64,000 nucleotides of DNA from Oscillospiraceae bacterium (GCA_021202845.1 JAJQCF010000002.1:1-64000), one strand, 5' to 3'; positions 33,500 through 42,917 are shown, counted from the first letter of the stretch. Numbers and translations are program-made. The notes: generated from the sequence alone by a model not told the origin.

Positions 33500-34141
33500 T
33501 TACTCAAATAGCTGCAAAAGCTCTTTTACAGATGCGATGTTCATGTCGCCCAGCCCGCTTTTTGCGGCTCCGGCTATGGCCACGGCCAGCATACCGGCCG
33601 CCCGCGCGGACTGCACTCCCGCCTCCGCGTCGTCCACCGCCGCGCACTCGCACGGCTCGGCTCCCAGCAGCTTGGCGGCGGTCAAAAACACCTCGGGGTC
33701 GGGCTTGGAGCGGGTTATCATCGTCCCGTCCGCCACGGCGTCCAGCATACGACCCAGCCCCGTGCGCTCAAGAATAAGCCCCGCGTTTTTGCTGCCGGAG
33801 GCCAGAGCCAGACGGCACCCGCGCCGCCGAAGCTCCGCCAGCGTTTCTAAAACCTCGCTCGGCACGTCGTCGGGCGTCATCGTCTCAAGGCGGCTGCGGT
33901 AGTTCGCGTTTTTCTCGGCGGCAAAGGCTTCCTTTTCGGCCAAAGTATATGTCCGCTCGGAGCGCTCAAGAACAATCTCCAAGCTCTGCATTCTCGAAAC
34001 GCCGCGGCAGCGGTCGGCCTGCTCGGCGGAAAACGGTACGCCCAGCCTGTCCGCCAGCTCCTTCCACGCCTCGAAGTGGAATACGTCGGTGTTAACCAGC
34101 ACGCCGTCGAGGTCGAATATTACCGTGTTTAACTTTGACAT
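33500..34141 (-). CDS. pgmB: Beta-phosphoglucomutase
   Basis: 213 residues, HAD subclass I. FDLDGVLVNTDVFHFEAWKELADRLGV is the signature start with both catalytic Asp residues (DxD), followed by RCRGVSRMQSLEIVL in the cap, ALASGSKNAG, ITRSKPDPEVFL and DDAEAGVQSARAAGM. It interconverts beta-glucose-1-phosphate and glucose-6-phosphate, joining disaccharide phosphorolysis to glycolysis. It lies between a HAD phosphatase and a two-component system of the putative phosphosugar locus. Confidence 0.92.
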   Translation of the reverse strand: MSKLNTVIFDLDGVLVNTDVFHFEAWKELADRLGVPFSAEQADRCRGVSRMQSLEIVLERSERTYTLAEKEAFAAEKNANYRSRLETMTPDDVPSEVLETLAELRRRGCRLALASGSKNAGLILERTGLGRMLDAVADGTMITRSKPDPEVFLTAAKLLGAEPCECAAVDDAEAGVQSARAAGMLAVAIAGAAKSGLGDMNIASVKELLQLFE

Positions 34142-34157
34142 AAACGCTCCTCCTTAT

Positions 34158-34895
34158 TTACGCACAGGTGTCTTGGTATTCCGAGGGCGACATTCCCACG
34201 AGCTTTTTGAACGTCGCGGAAAAGTAGGCGCTGTCCTTGTAGCCCACGAGCGCCGCCACCTCGTAAACCTTTACGCGGCAGTCTTTGAGCAGCTCCGTCG
34301 CCATGTGTATGCGGTAGCGCGTTATGTAGCCCAAAAGCGTGTAGTCCGTCTCGCTGCGGAATATGTGGCTGAGGTGCCCTTCGCTGATGCCGAGATGCTC
34401 GGCTATCATGCCGACGCTCACGTCGGGGTTGCTGTAGTTCTCGCTTATGTAGCTCATGGCGCTTAGCACATACTTGCTCTTGGCGCCCGTTTTGACCTTA
34501 ACAAGCGCCTCGCTCTCCCCGCTCTCCAAGCGCCGGCGGACGGCCGTGACCGCGCGCTCTAATTCCCCGTCGCGGAACGGCTTGAGCAAAAAGTCCACCG
34601 CGCCGAGGCGCAGCGCCGTCTGCGCGTATTCAAACGTGTCGTAGGCGGTGAGGATTATAACGGCGACGTTGTTGCCCGCCTCGCGCAGTCGGCGGAGCAT
34701 TTCCAGCCCGTCCATCTGCGGCATTTTGAGGTCGGTTATTATCAGCGTAGGCTCGTAGCGCTCCACGGCCTCCAGCGCCTCCGCGCCGTTGGCGGCCTCG
34801 CCGACCACAACGCAGCCCAGCGCGCTCCAGTCCACGGCAAAGACAATGCCCCGGCGTATCATTTCCTCGTCCTCAACGACAAGTACCTTCAGCAT
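34158..34895 (-). CDS. YesN-type response regulator with AraC DNA-binding domain
   Basis: 245 residues. Receiver domain: VLVVEDEEMIRRGIVFAV, phosphoacceptor in LIITDLKMPQMDGLEML, ILTAYDTFEYAQ and FLLKPFRDGEL. C-terminal AraC helices: VGMIAEHLGISEGHLSHIFRSE and YEVAALVGYKDSAYFSATFKKLVGMSPSEYQ. It follows the kinase with a 3-bp gap and is its obvious partner. Likely activates the divergent ABC transporter operon. Confidence 0.93.
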   Translation of the reverse strand: MLKVLVVEDEEMIRRGIVFAVDWSALGCVVVGEAANGAEALEAVERYEPTLIITDLKMPQMDGLEMLRRLREAGNNVAVIILTAYDTFEYAQTALRLGAVDFLLKPFRDGELERAVTAVRRRLESGESEALVKVKTGAKSKYVLSAMSYISENYSNPDVSVGMIAEHLGISEGHLSHIFRSETDYTLLGYITRYRIHMATELLKDCRVKVYEVAALVGYKDSAYFSATFKKLVGMSPSEYQDTCA

Positions 34896-34898
34896 ATT

Positions 34899-36605
34899 TC
34901 AGTTTCCCTCTCTCTGTATGGGGAGCGTAGCCGTAACGACCGCGCACGCGCCGTCCGCGGCGTTTGTCAGCACGAGCCCAAAGCTCTCTCCGTAGTATTT
35001 TCCCAGTATGGTGTCAACATTGTAAAGTCCCAGATGCTCGCCGCACCCCTCGCGGCTCTTGCCGCGGTAAGGGCCGAGCATATCCAGAGGGAAGCCCCGC
35101 CCGTTATCGGCTACGGTTATCGTGAGCAGCCCGTCCCGCGTTTCGCTCATATCGACCGTAATCCCGCCGTTTTCCTTGCCGCAGAGCCCGTGGAGTATGG
35201 CGTTTTCCACTATGGGCTGGAGTATCATCTTCGGCACAAGGCAGTCCTCCAATTCTGCGGGCAGGTGCATGGAAAAGGCGAAGGAGTCGGACAGACGGAT
35301 TTTTTGCAGCTCTATGTAGCGCTCCAATATCTCCGCCTCGCGCCGCAGCGGAACGCGCTCGTCCGCCGAGATGCAAAAGCGCAGCATATCCGCAAGGTCG
35401 GTGCTCATAAGCGCCACCTGCGGCACGCGGTTTATTTTGCTTATCCACTTCATCGTGTCCAGAGTGTTGCACAAAAAGTGCGGGTTCAGCTGGGCTTGCA
35501 GCATTCTTATCTGCGCCTCGTTCAGCTCGCGCTGGTTCTCCACAAGCTGCTCCTGATTGCGCCGCAGCGACACGACCATGCCGTTGAAGCGGCGGGCCAG
35601 CTGCCCCAGCTCGTCCCCGCGCTCGGCGTCAACCTGCACGTCGAGCCGGTTTTGCTCCACCGCGGTCATGGCGCTGTTGAGCCGCTGAATGGGGCGGGAG
35701 AGCTGACGGCTGAAGCTGAAGCTCAGCAGCACCGACACGGCGATGCATATGAGCGCGCAGATGCCGCTTATTGTGAAAAGCAGGTCGCTCGTGCTGCTCG
35801 TGAACAGCATGGGCTGGCGCAGAATGAGATACAGTCCGCTGGCCTCGTGGTAGGCCGCACTGTACAAAAAGTCCTCCGAAGCGGAGCTGATGTCCTCTCC
35901 GTTTAACAGCCGCTGCCGCAGCTCCGGCACGAGAGTGGACGCCAGCGACGTCTGTTCGCAGTAAACGGGCCGCCAGTAGCGGCTGGCGAGCAGCAGCGTA
36001 TACTGCGCGCCGTATTTGCCGTCAAGGAGCGCGCTGAAGTCGGAGCGGTACATACTTATCAATAAATACCCCGCGTCGCCGCCCGTACCGTCGGTGAGCT
36101 TGACCGCGCCCTGAAAGAGCGGGGAGCCGCTGTCGGAGGAGTCGTCGGCGACGTATGTGATTGGCTCGCCCGCGTAGTCCGCGGCGTGGAGTACGCCCCA
36201 GTTCGTGGGCAGGGCGTTGCTGCCGGAGGGGAGCTGGCGCGTGGAGTAGAGCGGGAGACCGTCGAGGTCGCAGAGAGTGAACGCGGCGTAATCGCGCACA
36301 TTCTCCGTGGCCGCGAACAGCTTGCTGTAGACCTCGGTGCCGTCGGCGCTGCCGCCCAGCGCGGCGGAAACGGTGTTTATGCCGTCAAGCTGCTGCGCCG
36401 CGTCCGCAAAGCCCTCGAAGGCTGTGTCCAGCAGCCGCATGACAAGCTCCGACTGCTCGTCCGCCCAAGACGCGGAGCTGTCGGTGACCTGCACGCGGAA
36501 CACCTGCGCCAGCACGAGCGAGCACAGCAACGTGGGAGCCAGCGACACGAGCAGCAGCGCCGCGAAAAGGCGCACGCGGAAGGAGGGTGAGAAAGTGTGC
36601 TTCAC
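34899..36605 (-). CDS. YesM-type sensor histidine kinase
   Basis: 568 residues. Two membrane helices (LFAALLLVSLAPTLLCSLVLA and LLFTISGICALICIAVSVLLSF) bracket an extracellular domain of about 270 residues. HAMP follows, then the His_kinase region with NPHFLCNTLDTMKWISKIN (His phosphosite) and a HATPase with DNGRGFPLDM. GTG 36605 overlaps the stop of the binding-protein gene (GTGA), so the two are translationally coupled, the pattern of three-component systems where a periplasmic-type binding protein feeds the kinase. Confidence 0.92.
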   Translation of the reverse strand: MKHTFSPSFRVRLFAALLLVSLAPTLLCSLVLAQVFRVQVTDSSASWADEQSELVMRLLDTAFEGFADAAQQLDGINTVSAALGGSADGTEVYSKLFAATENVRDYAAFTLCDLDGLPLYSTRQLPSGSNALPTNWGVLHAADYAGEPITYVADDSSDSGSPLFQGAVKLTDGTGGDAGYLLISMYRSDFSALLDGKYGAQYTLLLASRYWRPVYCEQTSLASTLVPELRQRLLNGEDISSASEDFLYSAAYHEASGLYLILRQPMLFTSSTSDLLFTISGICALICIAVSVLLSFSFSRQLSRPIQRLNSAMTAVEQNRLDVQVDAERGDELGQLARRFNGMVVSLRRNQEQLVENQRELNEAQIRMLQAQLNPHFLCNTLDTMKWISKINRVPQVALMSTDLADMLRFCISADERVPLRREAEILERYIELQKIRLSDSFAFSMHLPAELEDCLVPKMILQPIVENAILHGLCGKENGGITVDMSETRDGLLTITVADNGRGFPLDMLGPYRGKSREGCGEHLGLYNVDTILGKYYGESFGLVLTNAADGACAVVTATLPIQREGN

Positions 36606-37627
36606 GGCATTTCCTCCCCGCCAAGGCAGAACTGCCATGTCATCAGTATGGCGTCGCGGCTGTCGCTCGCCCAATCTACGTCATAGTCCAAAACGGCGAG
36701 CGTTTCGTGCTCCGGCAGCTCCGCCGAGGTCTCCACGTCGGTGCGCACGGGGCGGCGGTACTGCGAGGCCATAAGCCCCTGCACGTCGCGGCTGACGGTG
36801 AAGTCCAAAAACGCCTTGGCGTTGTCCTCGTGCGGCGCGCCGCGCACGAGCGCGCTGCCGTCGGGCACAAAGCTGGTGCCGTCCGCGGGGTAGACCAGCG
36901 CAATATCGCTGCCCGCGGCAATGCGCTTGAGCGCCGACTCCTCCAAGGTTATGCCCACAAGGGCGGAGCCGTCCTCCACGCAGTCCAACACCGCGCCGGA
37001 GGAGTCCAGCTGGCCGCCGTCCACAGCGGCGGCGAAGGCGCGTATGGTGTCCTCCCACTCGCCGCTTTGCGACAGCAGCAGCGTCACCAGCGCCGTGTAG
37101 GACGAGCCGGAGATTTCGGGGTCGGCAAAGGCTATGCGCCCCGTGTAGAGCGACGAGGGCGCGAGCAAATCGCTCCAGCGGGTCAGCTGCCCCGCGGGAA
37201 CGAGCTTAGTGTTGTATATTAAAACAATAGGCAGCGCGGAAAACGGCGTCCACAGGCAGTCGTCGGGCAAATACTGCGGGTCTATATTCTCCGCCTCCGA
37301 GCTGAGATAGGGGGTGAAAAGCTCGCCGTAATGCTCCAAACTCTCCACGCCGCCGCCGAACATCACGTCCGCCGCGGGGCTGTCCGCCTCGCGCTCAAGG
37401 CGGTCCAGCAGCTCGTTCGTGCCGCCGGTGACGACCTCGACCCAGATGCCCGTTCGCTCCTCAAACTCGCGGATAATGGGGCTGTAGACCTCCTCCTTGT
37501 GCGAGGTGTAAACGGTCAGCCGCTCGCTCTCCGGCGGGGCGTAGGACACCTCTGCGGCGGCGGACGAGCAGCCGGTAAGCAGCAGAGCGAGCGCCAGAGC
37601 AACTAAAATTTTTGAAGTTCTGCTCAT
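36602..37627 (-). CDS. Solute-binding lipoprotein acting with the histidine kinase
   Basis: 341 residues, lipobox LLLTGCSS. Mature part resembles Fe3+/AfuA/HptA-type binding proteins: LTVYTSHKEEVYSPIIREFEERTGI, ALPIVLIYNTKLV, FADPEISGSSYTALVTLL, AFLDFTVSRDVQGLMA and the late RRPVRTDV. ATG 37627 follows GGGAGGCGG. No permease follows it; instead it is coupled to a kinase and regulator. This matches HptA of staphylococci, which senses hexose phosphates for HptRS. Role as sensor is inferred from context. Confidence 0.85.
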   Translation of the reverse strand: MSRTSKILVALALALLLTGCSSAAAEVSYAPPESERLTVYTSHKEEVYSPIIREFEERTGIWVEVVTGGTNELLDRLEREADSPAADVMFGGGVESLEHYGELFTPYLSSEAENIDPQYLPDDCLWTPFSALPIVLIYNTKLVPAGQLTRWSDLLAPSSLYTGRIAFADPEISGSSYTALVTLLLSQSGEWEDTIRAFAAAVDGGQLDSSGAVLDCVEDGSALVGITLEESALKRIAAGSDIALVYPADGTSFVPDGSALVRGAPHEDNAKAFLDFTVSRDVQGLMASQYRRPVRTDVETSAELPEHETLAVLDYDVDWASDSRDAILMTWQFCLGGEEMP

Positions 37628-37663
37628 AAGCGCCGCCTCCCGCTGCGAGATTTTTGTACTTGT

Positions 37664-37693
37664 ATTATAAAACAGACAGCAAGTTTGTGTCAA
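37664..37693 (-). promoter_or_regulatory. Promoter of the sensor operon
   Basis: Minus strand TTGACA (37688-37693), 18 bp, TATAAT (37664-37669), 37 bp before the lipoprotein ATG. Confidence 0.75.
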
Positions 37694-37858
37694 GCGCGGC
37701 GTGAAAAGAGCCAAATATTTTGTAAAATCGCAGAAACACAAATAAAAAATCAGAATTGCCCACTGTTAATTTTTCCGTAACAATTATAAAATAAAATAAC
37801 CAGCGGATAATAAAAATCCGAATATAATTTTGTCCATAATAGACAAGGAGGAACAAAC
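37694..37858 (+). promoter_or_regulatory. AT-rich control region of the ABC transporter operon
   Basis: This AT-rich stretch lies between the divergent operons. No consensus promoter of good quality stands out for the rightward genes, which suggests activator dependence. An inverted GGATaataaaaATCC repeat lies about 45 bp before the start, and AAGGAGGAAC is the ribosome site. Confidence 0.45.
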
Positions 37859-39319
37859 ATGAAAGCTAAAGGAATGAAACGCGCGCTGGCGCTCATATTA
37901 GCGCTGTGCCTGATGTTCTCGCTCGCCGCCTGCGGCAGCAGCAGCACCACGACCACCACGACCGACAGCTCTTCCGCCGCTGCCGACACAAGCAGCAGCT
38001 CGGACACTGCCGCCGCCGACACCTCGGCCGACACCGCTGCCGCTGACACCGCAGCCGACGACGCCAACCTGACCGAGACGCAGAAGATAATCAAGGAAGC
38101 TGAGACCATGACTCTTGAAGAGCTGGCTCAGAAGGCCATTGAAGAGTCCAACGGCCAGACGTTCTACGGCGTGGGCAACTCCAGCCGCGGCGCCACCGCG
38201 CTCCCGCTCTTCATCGCCTATCTCCAGACCATCGACCCCGACTACACTCTGGAGTACGATTGGCAGCAGCCGAAGAACAACAAGATATTCGACCAGCTCA
38301 CCGCTGACTCCCTCAAGAGCACCGGTACATACTCAATGACGCTCATTCAGGACGGCAACCAGATTGAGAGCAAGATGGTTCAGACCGGCATACTCGACAC
38401 CTTTATCCCCAAGGACTGGGCGGATGCCAACGGCACGACCGCTGACAGCTATGACGGCTACCTCGCTCTCCAGACCCTAAATAAAGTGTTCATGTTCAAC
38501 AACACCGGCAGCAAGGAATACACCAACTGCTGGGACTTCGTCGCCGAGGGCGAGCACGGCCTTTACATGGACGTCGACTCCGAGCTCGTCGGCAAGAACT
38601 TCCTGTACATGCTGACCGAGGACACCTACGCCGGCTGGCTCAAGGACGCCTTTGACGCCCTGAGCGCCGACGAGCAGGCTTACTTCCAGACCACTATCGA
38701 CGAAGTCGCCTCCGACGCCTCCGACCTCGGCCTCGGCGAAAACGGCAAGTACGCCCTCGCGTGGATAAAGCTCTGGGTTGAGAGCTACAACGCCCAGACC
38801 GACGACGGCCCGATATGCAACGTGCTCGTGGACGCCTCCGCGACCGACCAGTTCGGCCTGCTCGTTTACTCCAAGCTGCGCTCTGTTGAAGAGTCCGCAA
38901 CCGTCTCCAAGAACAACATCACCGTCGCCGCTTATCAGGACGACTACACCGGCATCGGCGGCTTCGGCTACTGCCACTACCTGTTCGTCACCGACAACAG
39001 CCCGCTGCCTTGGACGGCCTGCGCCTTCATCGCTTACATGACCTGCACTGCCGACGGCTTCTCTGCTTGGGGCAAGGACATCGGCGGCTACTCCTCCAAC
39101 CCGACCGTTGCCGAGGAGACCGAGGAAATCTACCAGCACCAGACCGGCGGTATGTCCGAGGACGGCACCACCGTTGAATTTGCCGCGCTCAACGACGCGG
39201 GCTACGACTGGTGGAGCACCGACGGCCAGCTCGTGCTCGAGGACCCCGAGTACTGCGCGTCTGTAGCCTTCACCGTGGGCAGCTGGATAGAAATGCTGAC
39301 AAAGTACAGCGCCGGCTAA
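37859..39319 (+). CDS. ABC transporter substrate-binding lipoprotein
   Basis: 486 residues. Signal peptide with lipobox SLAACGSS, then a long Ser/Thr/Ala/Asp-rich low-complexity spacer (about residues 22-68). The binding fold includes TFYGVGNSSRGATALPLFIAYLQ, KIFDQLTADSLKSTG, GLYMDVDSELVGKNFLYML and the tail VAFTVGSWIEMLTKY. It resembles the iron(III)/hexose-phosphate (AfuA) group by its operon partners more than by clear motifs; ligand unknown. First gene of the transporter operon. Confidence 0.87.
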   Translation: MKAKGMKRALALILALCLMFSLAACGSSSTTTTTTDSSSAAADTSSSSDTAAADTSADTAAADTAADDANLTETQKIIKEAETMTLEELAQKAIEESNGQTFYGVGNSSRGATALPLFIAYLQTIDPDYTLEYDWQQPKNNKIFDQLTADSLKSTGTYSMTLIQDGNQIESKMVQTGILDTFIPKDWADANGTTADSYDGYLALQTLNKVFMFNNTGSKEYTNCWDFVAEGEHGLYMDVDSELVGKNFLYMLTEDTYAGWLKDAFDALSADEQAYFQTTIDEVASDASDLGLGENGKYALAWIKLWVESYNAQTDDGPICNVLVDASATDQFGLLVYSKLRSVEESATVSKNNITVAAYQDDYTGIGGFGYCHYLFVTDNSPLPWTACAFIAYMTCTADGFSAWGKDIGGYSSNPTVAEETEEIYQHQTGGMSEDGTTVEFAALNDAGYDWWSTDGQLVLEDPEYCASVAFTVGSWIEMLTKYSAG

Positions 39320-39370
39320 ACCGCGTCTTAGCTTAAAAGGCGCAAAAAGCTATAGCTGTTAAAGAGTAAT

Positions 39371-39414
39371 GAGAGCGCCTTTGAATCGCTGCGGCGGTTC
39401 GGGGCGCTCTTTCC
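39371..39414 (+). terminator. Hairpin between binding-protein and permease genes
   Basis: AGAGCGCC (39372-39379) pairs with GGCGCTCT (39403-39410), followed by TTCC. A weak terminator or 3' stabiliser here would make the binding protein more abundant than the permease. Confidence 0.55.
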
Positions 39415-39440
39415 TACCCGTTTTTGCTTGCAGGAGAGGA

Positions 39441-41282
39441 ATGCTTATGAATGAATCAACAACGCTGAACACCGGCGTTTCCACTTTCCGCTTGACGCTG
39501 AACAAATTCAAGACCTATTTGTCCAAGCCGTACAACGTCATTCTGCTGCTTTTGGGCATTGTGCTGACTGTCACGACGGTCGCGCCCATTGTGGCAATAG
39601 TGCAGGACACCTTCAAAATCCACGCCGGCACCATTGACGCTTATCTGACAGGCCAGTCCGAGGGCTACACGGCCGTCAACTACATAGACCTGTTCACCAG
39701 CACAATGGCCAAGACAAACCTCTGGACGCCGCTGCTGAACACAGTTTATCTGGCCGTCGGCACCTGCATCGTGTCCATAATTTACGGCGGACTGGTGGCT
39801 TTCCTTGTTACGCGCACGAACCTTGCGTGGCGCAAGTATTTAAGCTCGATATTCATTTTCCCCTACATCATGCCGCAGTGGACTCTGGCCGTTGTCTGGC
39901 AGAATATGTTCAACTCCAACGCCGTAACCGGCACGTCGAACGGCCTGCTGGCCGCGCTGCTGGGCATCAATATGCCCATGTGGTGGTGCAAGGGGCTGTT
40001 CCCCAGCGTTGTGGTGCTGGGCCTGCACTACGCGCCGTTTGCCTACATACTCATAGGCGGCATTTTCCGCAACATGGACGCCAACTTGGAGGAGGCGGCC
40101 ACGATTCTCGATACGCCGAAGTGGAAGACCATGTTCAAGGTGACGCTGCCTATGGTCAAGCCCGCGATACTCTCCACCATACTTCTGGTGTTCGGCAGCG
40201 CAATGGGCTCTTACCCCGTGCCGCACTACCTCGGCCTGACGACCTTGGCGACAAAGTACGTCTCCATGAACTCCAAGTACACCGGCGAGGCCAGCATTTT
40301 GGCAATTATAATGATGGTATTCGGCGTCGCCATAATGCTGCTTAACCAGCTCTCGCTGCAAAGCCGCAAGAGCTACACCACCGTAACCGGCAAGTCCGGC
40401 CAGACCTCGAAGATAAATCTCGGACGGCTGGGCAAGTACATCATAGCTCTTGTGCTGGTAATTCTGACGTTTTTCACGAGCATTTTCCCCATTTGCTCCT
40501 TCGCGTTTGAAACATTCCTGCCCAACCCGGGCGACTACTCGTTCCTCTACACCGGCGACACGGACAACCTGACCACCAAGTGGTGGCTAACGGATGAAAA
40601 CGTCACCGAAAACGGAATGTACGGTCAAAAGGGCATACTCTATAACGACACAATCCTCCGCGCCTTCAAGGGCACTATCTGGGTCAGCGTGTGCTGCGCG
40701 CTGCTTGCCGGCACAATCGGCACCCTGATAGGCTACGCGGTGGCCAAGAACCGACGAAGTAAATGGGCAAACTATGTCAACAGCGTGGCCTTCTTGCCAT
40801 ACTTGATGCCGTCGATTGCGGTCGGCGTGGCGTTCTTCGTGCTGTTTTCCAACGAACACATGAACCTGTTTAATACGTACACGCTGCTGATAATTGTCGG
40901 CACAATAAAATATATCCCCTTTGCCAGCCGCAGCTCGCTGAACTCCATGCTCCAGCTCTCCGGCGAAATTGAGGAGGCCGCGCTCATACAGAACGTGCCG
41001 TGGATAAAGCGCATGACGCGCATAGTTATCCCCATACAGAAAACCAGCATAATCAGCGGCTACCTGCTGCCGTTTATGACCTGCCTGCGAGAGCTGTCGC
41101 TGTTCATGCTGCTGTGCGTTCAGGGCTTCATACTCGCGACCACGCTCGACTACTTCGACGAAATGGGACTGTACGCTTTCTCAAGCGGCATAAACCTGAT
41201 ACTTATAATCACGATACTTGTATGCAACACGCTGGTGAACAAGGTAACCGGCGCCAGCTTGGACAAGGGAATAGGAGGATAA
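39441..41282 (+). CDS. ABC transporter permease, two fused MetI-type halves
   Basis: About 613 residues, two permease domains of the FbpB/AfuB type. Each half has a MetI loop: the first around GGIFRNMDANLEEAATILDTPKWKTMFKVTLP, the second around LNSMLQLSGEIEEAALIQNVPWIKRMTRIVIP, where the EAA motif contacts the ATPase. About twelve membrane helices. The start is the ATG at 39441 or 39447, after CAGGAGAGGA; upstream codons in the same frame belong to the leader hairpin. It lies 3 bp before the ATPase gene. Confidence 0.92.
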   Translation: MLMNESTTLNTGVSTFRLTLNKFKTYLSKPYNVILLLLGIVLTVTTVAPIVAIVQDTFKIHAGTIDAYLTGQSEGYTAVNYIDLFTSTMAKTNLWTPLLNTVYLAVGTCIVSIIYGGLVAFLVTRTNLAWRKYLSSIFIFPYIMPQWTLAVVWQNMFNSNAVTGTSNGLLAALLGINMPMWWCKGLFPSVVVLGLHYAPFAYILIGGIFRNMDANLEEAATILDTPKWKTMFKVTLPMVKPAILSTILLVFGSAMGSYPVPHYLGLTTLATKYVSMNSKYTGEASILAIIMMVFGVAIMLLNQLSLQSRKSYTTVTGKSGQTSKINLGRLGKYIIALVLVILTFFTSIFPICSFAFETFLPNPGDYSFLYTGDTDNLTTKWWLTDENVTENGMYGQKGILYNDTILRAFKGTIWVSVCCALLAGTIGTLIGYAVAKNRRSKWANYVNSVAFLPYLMPSIAVGVAFFVLFSNEHMNLFNTYTLLIIVGTIKYIPFASRSSLNSMLQLSGEIEEAALIQNVPWIKRMTRIVIPIQKTSIISGYLLPFMTCLRELSLFMLLCVQGFILATTLDYFDEMGLYAFSSGINLILIITILVCNTLVNKVTGASLDKGIGG

Positions 41283-41285
41283 GCA

Positions 41286-42902
41286 ATGCCTGAGATTAGA
41301 TTAGAGCATGTTACCAAGCGGTGGGGAAAGTTTTACGCCGTGGACGACCTGAACATGGTGATAGAGGATAACTCCTTCGTCACCCTGCTGGGACCCTCCG
41401 GCTGCGGCAAGACGACCACCCTCCGCATGATAGCCGGACTGGAAACGCCCACCAGCGGCCGCATAACCATTGGCGACAAGGTGGTGTTTGACAGCTCGCT
41501 CGGCATCAATATCCCCGCCAACAAGCGCAAGGTCGGCTTCCTGTTCCAGAACTACGCCCTGTGGCCGAACATGACGGTCTACCAGAACATCTCCTTCGGC
41601 CTGACGAACATAAAAGAGCCGATGCCCAAGATTGACTTTGAGGCCAAAAACGCCGCGCGTCTGGCGGAAATACTCAAAAACCCCGCCGAGGTCGTGCGCG
41701 TGCTGGACGAGTGCCGCGACAAAAACGGCAAGTTAGACGAGAAAAAGGCGCAGATAAAGCTGATAGATAACTTCACTATCTCCATTTACACCGCCAAGCG
41801 CCTTTTGGATTACCACCTTGAGCGCGGCAGCGACGTTTCCGGCGAGGCTGCCTCGCTGGAGGCCAAGGTCGCGGCGGCGAAGAAGGCGCAGGTGCTGAGT
41901 GAGGACTTCGAGGTCATGTCGGGCGGCCAGCCCGTTATGGAAACGCGCAAGCTGACAAAAGAGGAAATCGACCTCACCGTCCGCCGCGTGTCAAGAATAG
42001 TCAAGATAGGCATGTTCATGGACCGCTACCCGTCGGAGCTGTCCGGCGGCCAGCAGCAGCGCGTGGCTATCGCCCGCACCCTCGCGCCCGAGCCCTCCGT
42101 GCTGTTCATGGACGAACCGCTTTCCAACCTTGACGCCAAGCTGCGTCTGGAAATGCGCTACGAGCTGCAGCGCCTGCACGTTGAAACCGGCTCCACGTTT
42201 GTCTACGTCACGCACGACCAAATGGAGGCCATGACGCTGGCGACGCAGATATGCCTCATCAATAACGGCGTGCTCCAGCAGTACGACGCGCCGCTGGCAA
42301 TATACAACGGCCCCGCGAACCTGTTCGTGGCGGACTTCGTCGGCAACCCCTCGATAAACTTTGTCGAGGCCAAGGGCGCGCAGAAGCCCGACGGCTCCCT
42401 TGAGCTGACCGTGTTCAACGGCAGAAAGGCCGTGTTCCGCGCCGCCAAGCCGCTGGACATGAACGCATGGTTTGCCGAGCGCGACAGCCGCGCCGCCGCG
42501 CGCGCCGACGAAAACGCCAAGCTCGCCGCCACCAAGGACTACATAGAAAAGAGCAACAAGGACGAGGTGTTCCGCTACCATGTTGCCAAGGTGGAGGAGG
42601 ACGAGTTCGCCGATGAGCCCGTGCTCACGAACGAGGACTTTGTGCTCGGCATACGCCCTGAGTTTATCACTATCGACTCTTCCGCCGGACTTCCCGCGGA
42701 AATATACGGCGCTATGCCGACCGGCATGGAGTCCACAATAAAGCTGCGCGTTGACGACTTCCTGCTCACCGGCGTCGTGTTCGGCAGCACGCTGTTCAGC
42801 ATAGGCGATAAATCCGCCATTCGCTTCTCCGGCGAGAGCATAATGCTCTTCGACCGCCAAAGCGGCGAGCGCATAGCCCTTGGCTCACTGGAGTGCGAAT
42901 AA
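41286..42902 (+). CDS. ABC transporter ATP-binding protein with large helical insertion
   Basis: 538 residues, well above the usual 350-370. Walker A GPSGCGKTT (about residue 38), Q-loop FLFQNYALWPNM, signature LSGGQQQRVAIARTL (about 251), Walker B VLFMDEPLSNLD, switch HDQMEAMT, then a TOBE-like C-terminal region. Between Q-loop and signature, about 115 extra residues (roughly 105-230) form a charged helical insert (for example AARLAEILKNPAEVVRVLDECRD). A second charged insert, around ERDSRAAARADENAKLAA, lies in the C-terminal part. It should energise the preceding permease; the inserts may be regulatory. Confidence 0.92.
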   Translation: MPEIRLEHVTKRWGKFYAVDDLNMVIEDNSFVTLLGPSGCGKTTTLRMIAGLETPTSGRITIGDKVVFDSSLGINIPANKRKVGFLFQNYALWPNMTVYQNISFGLTNIKEPMPKIDFEAKNAARLAEILKNPAEVVRVLDECRDKNGKLDEKKAQIKLIDNFTISIYTAKRLLDYHLERGSDVSGEAASLEAKVAAAKKAQVLSEDFEVMSGGQPVMETRKLTKEEIDLTVRRVSRIVKIGMFMDRYPSELSGGQQQRVAIARTLAPEPSVLFMDEPLSNLDAKLRLEMRYELQRLHVETGSTFVYVTHDQMEAMTLATQICLINNGVLQQYDAPLAIYNGPANLFVADFVGNPSINFVEAKGAQKPDGSLELTVFNGRKAVFRAAKPLDMNAWFAERDSRAAARADENAKLAATKDYIEKSNKDEVFRYHVAKVEEDEFADEPVLTNEDFVLGIRPEFITIDSSAGLPAEIYGAMPTGMESTIKLRVDDFLLTGVVFGSTLFSIGDKSAIRFSGESIMLFDRQSGERIALGSLECE

Positions 42903-42917
42903 ACTAAGCCAAACAAA

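Noticed and set aside
37920-38062. Repetitive GCC/GAC/ACC stretch as a repeat element
   Set aside because: It is the coding sequence of the Ser/Thr/Ala/Asp linker of the binding lipoprotein.
36602-42902. Iron(III) uptake as the simple reading of this ABC locus
   Set aside because: Annotation by family would say iron, but the kinase coupling and the sugar-phosphate enzymes fit a phosphosugar better; kept only as the alternative.
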